Assembly (NCBI GenBank): GCA_914767715.1
Contig: OU612069.1
Coordinates: 15,681,387-15,745,386, forward strand
DNA: 64,000 bases
Source of the DNA: Membranipora membranacea
Taxonomy: Eukaryota; Bryozoa; Gymnolaemata; Cheilostomatida; Membraniporidae
Direction of reading: 5' to 3'
Shown: positions 28,986-37,400 of the stretch, piece after piece
How positions within the stretch are numbered: position 1 is the first letter of the stretch
Layout of the letters: every line of letters starts with the position of its first letter
Notes under the pieces: generated by a model
What the model was told of the DNA's origin: nothing
The model's input: only the letters and a program-made list of their open reading frames with translations
Databases searched by the model: none
Made by a program: the position numbers and the translations under genes

Positions 28986-29869
28986 TTAGGGCTTAACATA
29001 GACAAGATACGCATTGGATTTCCAGCGGCCAAAAGCTTTGAGTTTGGCATCGGTTAAACCTTGGCCGGCATACCAAGTTGCCCCCCCTCGGCGAAATGAA
29101 TGTAAGGTTAGTCTGGACTTGATTCCAGCGTCGGCCACACACCGTTGTAGCCAAGAATGGGCCTCAGCGCGTGAACAATGGAATAAGACAATGCTCCCTT
29201 CCTGCTGTGCGATGCCTGAATTGGCCGACAAGTATGATTGCAACAGTAGGACCGGGCAAATATCCAAAAAGAGCTTCCTTTCTACTGTTATTGTAGTACT
29301 ACCTGAGGAGTGCTTGAATGATGAGAAAGTTATTTTAATTTTTTTTTGTCTTACTCGGATAGACGATCTCCTTAGTTGATGTTCTGGAGTGGTACTAGTA
29401 TGATAAGCCTCCGATGGGCGTAACAATGCAAAGAATGACAATGCAAACATAGCTTTTATCATGAGTGCCTGTTGAGGGCTGAATAACTTATCTGCAGAGT
29501 TACATATTTTTTGGAGTTGTCTGACCTTTACCACATGGTTTGGCCTGATAGCTATTGAATCATTTCTGCGGCGCACACCCTTCAACAGTAACTGTAGCCT
29601 AGGGGTGTCAAAGCTAATTTCGATATAGTTAGAATTGCAATGATGACGGACTGCAGACAACGCAGATCGAATTGTACTGGCCTTCATGCCTTTCTTAGCA
29701 AGGTGAGCAACGTAAAGTTCTATAGTTTTAGCGGAAAACTTATCTTTTATTTTGTGCTCTTTACAGAAGTCTGATAGGCCTTTAACTGCCAAGCTGTACG
29801 ATCTTCTTGTGGTGGGCGCGACTGAGTTGTGTATCAAGTTATCAGCTGTAGCCTGAAGTTCTTGCAAGC
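28986..29869 (-). CDS. tyrosine recombinase (YR integrase) of the Ngaro-like element
   Basis: The protein has about 293 residues after the proposed acceptor. It integrates the DNA copy by site-specific strand exchange instead of a DDE integrase. Numbered from the TTG at 29876 it has an N-terminal SAM-like core-binding half (about 15-105) and a catalytic half with Arg153 in LLRPSEA, HSFRRGG giving His259 and Arg262, Trp285 in GRW, and the nucleophile Tyr293 in YLVYVKP at the C terminus. The R-H-R-W-Y set is complete. The frame is the same as RT, only one TAA away. There is no ATG before residue 64. The sequence at the junction, CCTTTCTTTTGTCAG, is a good 3' splice site ending at 29870 and gives phase 1, as for Gag and RT. 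Expression may thus be by its own spliced message or by readthrough. Confidence 0.9.
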
Positions 29870-29879
29870 CTGACAAAAG

Positions 29880-29893
29880 AAAGGTTTTTTAGT
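29880..29893 (-). repeat. 14-bp direct repeat, RT-YR junction copy
   Basis: Minus-strand ACTAAAAAACCTTT, containing the RT stop codon TAA, recurs exactly at 28909-28896 beyond the YR stop. Both copies look like a branch word plus a short pyrimidine tract before an AG. The repeat is partly low-complexity, so chance is possible. Confidence 0.4.
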
Positions 29894-31531
29894 GTAGCAG
29901 CTTCTGTGACTTTATGCAGGCTGGGGTTAGATGGACAGGGATTTTGTATTCGGTGTTGCTGGCGTAAAAACTGATACCACAATCCAAATTTCTTGATAGC
30001 TTATCTGCTATGACGTTCAAACTACCGGCTATGTGGCGCACTCGCAAAACAATATTGTGAGTCATACAAAACAAGGCCAAATCTTTCAGTAGGGTGTTGA
30101 TCATTTTCTCTTTAGAGAAGAATGTGTTGATCATGGCCACCAGAGCTTGATTGTCAGTCTGAATAGAGAGTATCGTATCACTTATCTTGTCGCCCCAGAG
30201 CTTAACGGCAATGTAGATGGGAATCAGTTCCAAGAGAGCGATATTCTGTTTTGACCACCATTCATCTTGCCAAACTCCGTTGAACCACCAGTTGTCGAAC
30301 ACACATCCATAGCCAACCGATCCTGAGGCGTCTGATATGATAGAATGTGAGGCTTCCTGAGATCCTGCAAAAATGAATTTAAATGGTTTTTCTTCCGGTT
30401 GAGACAGGAAGGACCGCCACACACGCAGATCTGCACGAACGTTTTCATTTAATCTGCGCTGTGCCCACTTGTTTGATGATAGGATACCAGATAGGTTTTG
30501 GTATAATCCCGCCAACAGCGCCTTTCCGGGTAAAAAGGTGGCACAAAGAAATGTGAGTTTACCAACCAGTTTCTGTATAGAGTGAACACGGTGCCCCTTC
30601 TTCGCAATAAAGTTAGTAATTTCCCTTTCATACTTTTCTCTTTTTGACAAAGGCACAAAGAATGACAGGTGACAGCTATCGATACCCAGTCCTAGGAACT
30701 CTATGTGGGTGCAGGGAAGCACAGTCTTTTGTGGGCTGACCGGGAAACCTAAATACTCTAGCCATGAGAGAAATTCTGACAATGCCTCTTGACATCGCTG
30801 ATGGCTCGACGCCAGTATCAAGAAGTCATCGATGTAATTGAACATTTCACAGTCTGGGTGGGTTTTCTCAAATAACCAAGCAAGGCTGTTTGATATGGCT
30901 TGGAATATAGCGCATGATGTGCTCAGGCCCATGGGCAAACATATATCGATTAACAACTTATCTTCAAATTGCATCCCCAGATATCTCCAGTCTTCTTTGT
31001 TTATTGGGCAGCACCGATACGCATCTGCTAGGTCGATCTTCGCCATGAAGGTTGGGGCCTTCTCTTTCTCTTGTCTTCTTGACAGCGATTCTGCCACCTG
31101 CATAACATTACAGTAGCTCACACCTTTAAGTTCATTGGGAATATTATCATTGACAGATGTGCCATAAGGTTTACTCAGATCATGAATGAGGCGAAACTTT
31201 CCCGGAGTGCTCTTTGGAATAGCATATAAAGGAGCATATGATGCCATTGGTAGTGGTGAAGCATTGTATGGCCCTAAGATGCGACCTTGCTGCAGCTCAC
31301 TGTTTAGCTTTTCAATGACTATCTCGCGGTTCCTAGCTGGTTTTTTGTCTAGGGTTACATTATTGACAGGAATAGAGTTTACAGAAGGCACCCCGATGCG
31401 AAATCCCTTCTTGAAACCCGACACAATGAAGTCCCTGTTAGGATAGCCTTTTAAACAGTTCCACAATCTGTTGGAGCTGACTGGTGTTACGATTCCCGCA
31501 TCAGCTATTGATTTTACATTTTGCACTAATT
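29889..31531 (-). CDS. reverse transcriptase / RNase H of the Ngaro-like element
   Basis: The frame encodes 546 residues after the acceptor. Numbered from the GTG at 31526, RT motifs are: KSTPGKFRLIHDLS (about 105-118), catalytic MAKIDLADAY (Asp near 165), CLPMGLSTS (about 196-204), the active site YIDD (about 231-234) and FLGL (about 277-280). RNase H follows with ISDASG (Asp near 399), LLELIP (Glu near 434), QTDNQA (Asp near 458) and HIAGSLNVIADKLSR (final Asp near 508), the signature of DIRS/Ngaro RT-RH. The first ATG lies near residue 142, inside RT, so a start by splicing is needed; TTTTTAG ends at 31532 and the exon enters in phase 1. The ORF ends at TAA 29891-29889, directly in frame with the recombinase that follows. 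No protease or integrase is present. The copy looks intact. Confidence 0.92.
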
Positions 31532-31532
31532 C

Positions 31533-31788
31533 TAAAAATAGAAATTGTAAATAATGTTAGCTATCATTAAATACAGTAGTCACAAGGTTGTCATTGAAAA
31601 AGGCAAGTGGGTGATTAGGACCTTCCGCACTCGCTGATTCAATTCTATTTTGTTCAGACTATTTATGCACAGACACAGCCGTATAATTGAACTGAACTGG
31701 CTAACACAAAACATAGATAGCAGTCAACAATAAATAGTAAATAATAACATTGGTCACTGCACAATACAAACAGCTCTGGTGGCCATGA
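31533..31788 (-). other. non-coding spacer between Gag and RT
   Basis: This 256-nt spacer carries the Gag 3' region, stem-loop 2 (31603-31634) and a strong 3' splice site for RT. In sense it reads GCTAACATT, then a T-rich tract ending TTTTTAG at 31532. No canonical AATAAA is seen; a CATAAA variant lies about 35 nt before the stem-loop. No ORF of note. Confidence 0.6.
31603..31634 (-). other. stem-loop 2 with conserved GATTAGGACC loop (after Gag)
   Basis: GCAAGTG (31603-31609) faces CACTCGC (31628-31634). In the minus-strand RNA the mismatch becomes a G:U pair, giving seven pairs. The loop holds GATTAGGACC (31613-31622) followed by the CCGC also found in copy 3. Confidence 0.62.
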
Positions 31789-32735
31789 CTAGGCTTTCAG
31801 CCCCCCATTCTTTGCACATTTAGAACTTCCGTGGCTGGGGCTTCCGCATTTTGAGCAGGTATGTGTAAATTTACAACCCGTCCGAGTGCATTTGCTTTGG
31901 TTGAAGTACATGCAGGGTCTACCAGCATTGGATGGTTTGTAAGACGGTGCCCTGTGATGATAATGGCTTGCACTACTTGGGCCTTTAGCATCCATGTGAG
32001 CTCTCTTCGACACAAACTCTGCCATATAACAGCCCCATGGTACCCGTGGGTTATCAGCCCTCATAAGTCGGAACCTTTTATCATATAAGGTTCCATCAAA
32101 GTTTTGAAAAAACAGACGTTTTACTGTCTCGAGGTGTTTTAGCATTGATGGGAATTCATTGGGGCAGGCTTTACCTCTGATTGTCATGTAAACCAGAAAA
32201 CAATCAAAAAATCGGTTAAATGAAAAAATATCAGTCTTTTTTATGGTAGAGTCAAACTTTAATTGCCCATCTTTGACAATGAGGACCTGGTCCTTCTCTT
32301 GCGGGTTATCCGGGCGGAACAGCTTTGAGAGCTCTACATACTCTCCTTGTATAATTTTCAGTTTGATCTTACTTGGCACATGGCTAGTATGGGGGGCATC
32401 TGACGCAAGTAAGTATGGAGTGTAGCTATTTTCAATGGCTGTCATAGTCATACCGTTGTTAGGTTGCAGGTCAACTGATGAGTCCGAGTCCTCCTCCAGG
32501 GACATCTGTACTGAGGGTATAGGCGTACGCTGAGCTTGACTGCTTACTTGAGGAGTTGTCCTCTCTTGATGAAAACTAGCCGAGGCCGTTGATATCAGCT
32601 CTGTCACCGCTGGTGTTGTTAGCGTAGGTGGAGGGCTCCCTGACGGTCCTGATATCGGTCCCGGTCGCAGCAACCAACCATCATGATCCGGTCTCGACTT
32701 GGGTTGAGGTTCCAAACCCTGAGTTGTACCATCGG
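31789..32735 (-). CDS. Gag-like nucleocapsid protein with CCCH and CCHC zinc fingers
   Basis: The open frame gives about 314 residues. Numbered from the TTG at 32715 it has four parts: a Pro/Ser/Thr-rich N-terminal third, an acidic patch (EEDSD near 74-78), a conserved structural region around 125-235 that includes FSFNRFFDCFLVYMT, and two C-terminal zinc fingers. Finger 1 is C268-x7-C276-x4-C281-x3-H285 (CCCH type). Finger 2 is C287-x2-C290-x4-H295-x4-C300 (retroviral-type zinc knuckle). This is the expected layout of DIRS/Ngaro Gag, which binds element RNA in the capsid. There is no ATG in frame before residue 70. The frame starts at a 3' splice-site-like TTTAG (ends 32736) in phase 1. A second acceptor-like ACTCAG lies just inside. 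An internal donor-like CAA|GTAAGC sits at 32547. Stop is TAG; about 155 nt downstream lies stem-loop 2. Confidence 0.85.
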
Positions 32736-32898
32736 CTAAACAAATGGGGTTAATGGTGCAGCAAAGAAGATTTTTTTATCATTTTTTTTTTTTTCATCAC
32801 TCAATATTTTCAGAAGTTGATTTAGAATTTCGGTTTTTTTAACAATGCACCTTCTTCAGCTCCTTGTCTGATTTGTTTAACAAATTTCTCGAGCTTAC
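32736..32898 (-). other. predicted intron 2 (micro-exon to Gag)
   Basis: A 163-nt gap from the GTAAGC donor at 32898 to the acceptor ATTAACCCCATTTGTTTAG ending at 32736. It contains A-rich minus-strand runs (plus-strand T runs at 32769-32792) and the alternative TAA stop of the micro-exon frame. Skipping to the acceptors at 31532 or 29870 would instead give RT or YR messages. Confidence 0.45.
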
Positions 32899-32929
32899 GC
32901 TTCTTTGCCGCCTGAACTTTTTTGCTTGC
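32899..32929 (-). CDS. predicted 31-nt basic micro-exon 2
   Basis: The minus-strand 3' splice site here is excellent: a CTAAC branch word about 25 nt upstream, then TTTCTCTCTCTGTTATAG. The exon starts in phase 0 and reads ASKKVQAAKK plus one base. It then meets GTAAGC (GT at 32898-32897), so it leaves in phase 1. If the donor is skipped the frame continues through KRKLEKFVKQIRQ to a TAA at 32824-32822, giving a 35-residue lysine-rich tail with a KKRK nuclear-localisation-like patch. Either way it encodes a basic segment. The phase-1 exit matches the Gag, RT and YR acceptors. I infer a shared N-terminal leader; function unknown. Confidence 0.55.
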
Positions 32930-33020
32930 CTATAACAGAGAGAGAAATGGTGTTAGAGAACAACAAAGATATATGTCTTGTTCTAACAAGCAGCTTAATC
33001 GGCAGCAAATTCTTCAACTA

Positions 33021-33051
33021 GTGAGGGGCGATTAGGACCATCCGCACTCAC
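33021..33051 (-). other. stem-loop 3 with conserved GATTAGGACC loop (after SGNH)
   Basis: On the plus strand GTGAG (33021-33025) pairs with CTCAC (33047-33051). The inner GCG/CGC can pair too. The loop contains GATTAGGACC (33030-33039). It lies 41 nt past the SGNH stop and upstream of the exon-2 acceptor at 32930. It is one of three related copies in the element. Confidence 0.65.
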
Positions 33052-33076
33052 AGTTTGAATATTATGTTATTGTTTG

Positions 33077-33082
33077 TTTATT
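33077..33082 (-). terminator. AATAAA polyadenylation signal after the SGNH ORF
   Basis: Minus-strand AATAAA lies 10 nt past the SGNH stop codon and about 26 nt before stem-loop 3. That is a suitable place for ending an SGNH mRNA. Confidence 0.45.
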
Positions 33083-33091
33083 TAATTCTAA

Positions 33092-33607
33092 CTATAATTT
33101 TTGTTGTTTACTACTAGGCTTGAAAAAAAGCAACACAGGTGACACAAGGTATTTACAGGCCTTTTTATAGGCTTTGTCCGTCAGATGGACACCATCAGCT
33201 CTTAAAGTCATGTGTGGGTCAAACTTTTTTGACCATCTCCAGCCGACAATAACATTGTTTGAATGTCTGGTTATAAGGTCGTTTAGTTCCGCCAAACTGT
33301 TCATATATTTAGTACATTGACGAGGAAAAACTGTCATAATTATCACTTTGGCGGCAAATCGGGTATACTGGTTGGCATAGCCCATCAAGTTAGCATACAC
33401 GCTGCTAGGAGTGATCCCATCTCCCAGATCGTTAGATCCTATCACTAAGATAATCCCGTCGTAGTGCTGTTGATTAGCTGGGACCTCTAAATAATTGGTC
33501 CGAGCTCCTCCGCGGCACCTAAACTCAACAGACAGGTTTCTTCTGCTGAAGTACACCCCAGCTTGATCTCTCAGTCTTCGAGCATGTGAGTCCCCGATAA
33601 CTAGTAC
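33092..33607 (-). CDS. SGNH-family hydrolase ORF of the retrotransposon (main exon)
   Basis: This exon encodes 171 residues of a GDSL/SGNH-type esterase or lipase fold. All catalytic blocks are visible: GDSH close to the exon start, GG in CRGGAR (block II), GSND (block III) and DGVH near the C terminus (block V). Counting the six leader codons, these give Ser13, Gly39-40, Asn65, Asp144 and His147. The exon begins immediately after CTGTAG, and an in-frame TAG precedes it. A GTG-initiated ORF at 33556 would lose the catalytic serine, so the spliced start is preferred. The stop is TAG at 33094-33092, followed by AATAAA (33082-33077) and stem-loop 3. SGNH domains are known as accessory modules in some Ngaro elements, where their substrate is unknown; esterase activity is inferred from the motifs. 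Confidence 0.78.
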   Translation of the reverse strand, partial: VLVIGDSHARRLRDQAGVYFSRRNLSVEFRCRGGARTNYLEVPANQQHYDGIILVIGSNDLGDGITPSSVYANLMGYANQYTRFAAKVIIMTVFPRQCTKYMNSLAELNDLITRHSNNVIVGWRWSKKFDPHMTLRADGVHLTDKAYKKACKYLVSPVLLFFKPSSKQQKL

Positions 33608-34154
33608 CTACAGGTAGTTACAGGCTTTCCAAATTAGTGTTAATTCAAGAATACAGAATTTCGGAATGACCCCATAATCCTTAGCGAACACCCAAATATC
33701 ACTAAATCTAGTTAATCAGTTCACAAAATTGTTCCATTCACTGTTTCATTACCAATCCACAGGGCCTATTATTTCCGCCAGCACCAGATAACAGCCAAGG
33801 ACAAGCGAGTGGTGGTGGTGGTTTGCCCTAAACAATGAATTCATTCATTGGGCAGAGGTTAGGAAGTTTTATTTTTTTTTCTTTTTTTTTTTTTTTATTT
33901 TAAGGTGTGCCTTGGGAAGTAATGACAATGAATGGTGAGTGAAATGATGAAGTGCCCAAAAGGAAGTAGGGAAGTCCAGGGCATATCTGTGATGTGCATT
34001 GTGGTACTCGTAAAGAAGCTTGTTATTGAACATAATATTATTATTTTGTTTGATGTTCTCAGATTATGAGATCATTTCCACAGCAACATCAAATCACAGC
34101 TCAATATAAACAGTATGAACATTGACAAGGTTTAGCATACATTCTCATACTTAC
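33608..34154 (-). other. predicted intron 1 (to the SGNH acceptor)
   Basis: This 547-nt gap starts with GTAAGT and ends, in minus-strand sense, with CTACCTGTAG; a CACTAAT branch-like word lies upstream. It holds a T/A-rich run (33867-33900), a short GTGGTGGTGG run near 33811 and a small palindrome (33833-33850). No coding potential is seen. If the 32930 acceptor is used instead, the intron extends over the SGNH exon. Confidence 0.6.
33867..33900. repeat. T-rich low-complexity tract in intron 1
   Basis: A 34-bp run of T with single A or C interruptions on the plus strand (A-rich in the element sense). It is preceded by an 8-bp-arm palindrome, CAATGAAT/ATTCATTG, at 33833-33850. Confidence 0.8.
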
Positions 34155-34172
34155 TCTTGTAATTGAAGACAT
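34155..34172 (-). CDS. predicted leader exon 1 (ATG plus five codons)
   Basis: The minus-strand ATG at 34172-34170 has A at -3 (AACATGTC, good Kozak context) and opens six codons reading MSSITR. It is followed at once by GTAAGTATG, a full consensus 5' splice donor (GT at 34154-34153). The exon ends in phase 0. Spliced to 33607 it enters the SGNH frame exactly at the GDSH block; spliced to 32929 it enters the small basic exon in frame. No other ATG in this element leads into any of the four main ORFs at a sensible position. It is far too short for ordinary gene finding. cDNA would decide; confidence rests on donor quality plus phase agreement. Confidence 0.68.
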
Positions 34173-34445
34173 GTTCAAGTAGGTTTTTAGGAGCTGACAG
34201 AGACAAGTAGTTCACAGTCTCAAGGCTAGCAACCAAAGGATTGATGAGTTTAAGTCTCCCACAATTCAATACAAAGTGATCACATGACTTCCTTGTTGTC
34301 AGATCAGTACTTTATAAAACACGTTGGAGTTGTTGGGGCTTGTTGGGAGGGCCAGACGACTCTAACTATTGGAGCTGCGCTGAGATACTTGAGCATTTGT
34401 TTTGGATTAATTTCAGTCTAAAAAACAACTTTAGGAAAGTTTGAT
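34173..34445 (-). other. non-coding 5' region of the Ngaro-like element
   Basis: This 273-nt stretch lies between the satellite junction and the proposed start codon. It holds the TATA candidate and probably the 5' untranslated leader. An upstream ATG (near 34264) is followed soon by a stop. The satellite-proximal end reads AAATCAAACTTTCC in sense. Confidence 0.55.
34311..34316 (-). promoter_or_regulatory. TATA box candidate of the retrotransposon
   Basis: On the minus strand the sequence reads TTTTATAAAG, a good TATA match, about 140 nt upstream of the only well-placed ATG (34172). A start site near 34285 would give a 5' untranslated leader of about 110 nt. Support is position and motif only. 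Confidence 0.4.
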
Positions 34446-37400
34446 TTTCTTGCAAAACACCTCGATAGAATACGCATCGTCACAGGGAGCTAATATTTAA
34501 TATGAGATATAGGGACGTCATTGCGAACTTCAAAACAGAGTTTCAAGTGTTTCTAAGTGAGTAAGGAATTCTGCCCAATTATTGGCAAATTTCCCCAGGA
34601 CCGCCGTACCTATCGATTTTTGTCAATTTCTAGCAAAACACCTCGATAGAATACGCATCGTCACAGGGAGCTAATATTTTATATGAGATATAGGGATGTC
34701 ATCGCGAACGTCAAAACAGAGTTTCAAGCGTTTCTAAGCGAGTAAGGAATTCTACCCAATTATTGGCCAATTTCCCCAGGACCGTACCTATCGATTTTTG
34801 TCAATTTCTTGCAAAACACCTCGATAGAATACGCATCGTCACAGGGAGCTAATATTTTATATGAGATATAGGGACGTCATCGCGAATGTCAAAACAGAGT
34901 TTCATGCGTTTCTAAGCGAGGAAGAAATTCTGCCCAATTATTGGCAAATTTCCCCAGGACCGTACCTATCGATTTTTGTCAATTTCTGGCAAAACACCTC
35001 GATAGAATACGCATCGTCACAGGGAGCTAATATTTTATATGAGATATAGGGACGTCATCGCGAACGTCAAAACAGAGTTTCAAGCGTGTCTAAGTGAGTA
35101 AGGAATTCTGCCCAATTATTGGCCAATTTCCCCAGGACCGTACCTATCGATTTTTGTCAATTTCTTGCAAAACACCTCGATAGAATACGCATCGTCACAG
35201 GGAGCTAATATTTTATATGAGATATAGGGACGTCATCGCGAACGTCAAAACAGAGTTTCAAGCGTTTCTAAGCGAGTAAGGAATTCTGCCCAATTACTGG
35301 CCAATTTCCCCAGGACCGTACCTATCGATTTTTGTCAATTTCTTGCAAAACACCTCGATAGAATACGCATCGTCACAGGGAGCTAATATTTTATATGAGA
35401 TATAGGGACGTCATCGCGAATGTCAAAACAGAGTTTCAAGTGTTTCTAAGCGAGAAAGGAATTCTGCCCAATTATTGACCAATTTCCCCAGGGCCGTACC
35501 TATCGATTTTTGTCAATTTCTGGCAAAACACCTCGATAGAATACGCATCGTAACAGGGAGCTAATACTTTATATGAGATATAGGGACGTCATTGCGAACG
35601 TCAAAACAGAGTTTCAAGCGTGTCTAAGTGAGTAAGGAATTCTGCCCAATTATTGGCCAATTTCCCCAGGACCGTACCTATCAATTTTCGTCAATTTCTG
35701 GCAAAACACCTCGATAGAATACGCATCGTCACAGGGAGCTAATATTTTACATGAGATATAGGGACGTCATCGCGAACGTCAAAACAGAGTTTCATGCGTT
35801 TCTAAGCGAGCAAGCAATTCTGCCCAATTATTGGCCAATCTCCCCAGGACCGTACCTATCGATTTTCGTCAATTTCTTGCAAAACACCTCGATAGAATAC
35901 TCATCGTCACAGGGAGCTAATATTTTATATGAGATATAGGGACGTCATCACGAACGTCAAAACAGAGTTTCAAGCGTTTCTAAGCGAGTAAGGAATTCTA
36001 CCCAATTATTGGTCAATTTCCCCAGGACCGTACCTATCGATTTTCGTCAATTTCTTGCAAAACACCTCGATAGAATACGCATCGTCACAGGGAGCTAATA
36101 CTTTATATGAGATATAGGGACGTCATCGCAAATGTCAAAACAGAGTTTCAAGTGTTTCTAAGTGAGTAAGGAATTCTGCCCAATTATTGGCCAATTTCCC
36201 CAGGACCGTACCTATCGATTTTTGTCAATTTCTTGCAAAACACCTCGATAGAATACGCATCGTCACAGGGAGCTAATATTTAATATGAGATATAGGGACG
36301 TCATTGCGAACTTCAAAACAGAGTTTCAAGTGTTTCTAAGTGAGTAAGGAATTCTGCCCAATTATTGGCAAATTTCCCCAGGACCGCCGTACCTATCGAT
36401 TTTTGTCAATTTCTTGCAAAACACCTCGATAGAATACGCATCGCCACAGGGAGCTAATATTTTATATGAGATATAGGGACGTCATCGCGAACGTCAAAAC
36501 AGAGTTTCAAGCGTTTCTAAGCGAGTAAGGAATTCTGCCCAATTACTGGCCAATTTCCCCAGGACCGTACCTATCGATTTTTGTCAATTTCTTGCAAAAC
36601 ACCTCGATAGAATACGCATCGTCACAGGGAGCTAATATTTTATATGAGATATAGGGACGTCATCGCGAATGTCAAAACAGAGTTTCAAGTGTTTCTAAGC
36701 GAGTAAGGAATTTTGCCCAATTATTGACCAATTTCCCCAGGACCGTACCTATCGATTTTTGTCAATTTCTGGCAAAACACCTCGATAGAATACGCATCGT
36801 AACAGGGAGCTAATACTTTATATGAGATATAGGGACGTCATTGCGAACGTCAAAACAGAGTTTCAAGCGTGTCTAAGTGAGTAAGGAATTCTGCCCAATT
36901 ATTGGCCAATTTCCCCAGGACCGTACCTATCAATTTTCGTCAATTTCTGGCAAAACACCTCGATAGAATACGCATCGTCACAGGGAGCTAATATTTTACA
37001 TGAGATATAGGGACGTCATCGCGAACGTCAAAACAGAGTTTCATGCGTTTCTAAGCGAGCAAGCAATTCTGCCCAATTATTGGCCAATCTCCCCAGGACC
37101 GTACCTATCGATTTTCGTCAATTTCTTGCAAAACACCTCGATAGAATACTCATCGTCACAGGGAGCTAATATTTTATATGAGATATAGGGACGTCATCGC
37201 GAACGTCAAAACAGAGTTTCAAGCGTTTCTAAGCGAGTAGGGAATTCTACCCAATTATTGGCCAATTTCCCCAGGACCGTACCTATCGATTTTTGTCAAT
37301 TTCTTGCAAAACACCTCGATAGAATACGCATCGTCACAGGGAGCTAATACTTTATATGAGATATAGGGACGTCATCGCAAATGTCAAAACAGAGTTTCAA

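Larger units (their letters stand above)
28364..34445 (-). mobile_element. Ngaro-like tyrosine-recombinase retrotransposon inserted in satellite
   Basis: A non-satellite insert of about 6.08 kb. In minus-strand order it encodes an SGNH hydrolase, a Gag-like zinc-finger protein, RT/RNase H and a tyrosine recombinase. A YR with RT/RH and no integrase, protease or aspartyl motif places it in the DIRS superfamily. Absence of a methyltransferase ORF and presence of an SGNH domain favour the Ngaro branch (family knowledge from memory). The left satellite stops at GTCAATTT and the right resumes at TTTCTTGC, so the monomer phase is kept and any target duplication is hidden in a T run, as expected for YR elements. 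I found no clear split direct repeats at the ends. All four catalytic modules lack frameshifts; the only interruption is one TAA between RT and YR. Confidence 0.88.

Noticed and set aside
29014-29379. Plus-strand ORFs across the YR, RT and Gag region, including 30838-31116, 31186-31446, 31861-32088 and 32243-32425
   Set aside because: They are antisense shadows of strongly supported minus-strand domains.
29883-29893. Minus-one frameshift at the A-rich heptamer between RT and YR
   Set aside because: RT and YR are already in the same frame, and the codon register of AAAAAAC is wrong for a standard slippery site.
30224-30658. Minus-strand ORFs at 30224-30448 and 30449-30658
   Set aside because: Out-of-frame overlaps within the RT/RNase H coding region, with no motifs.
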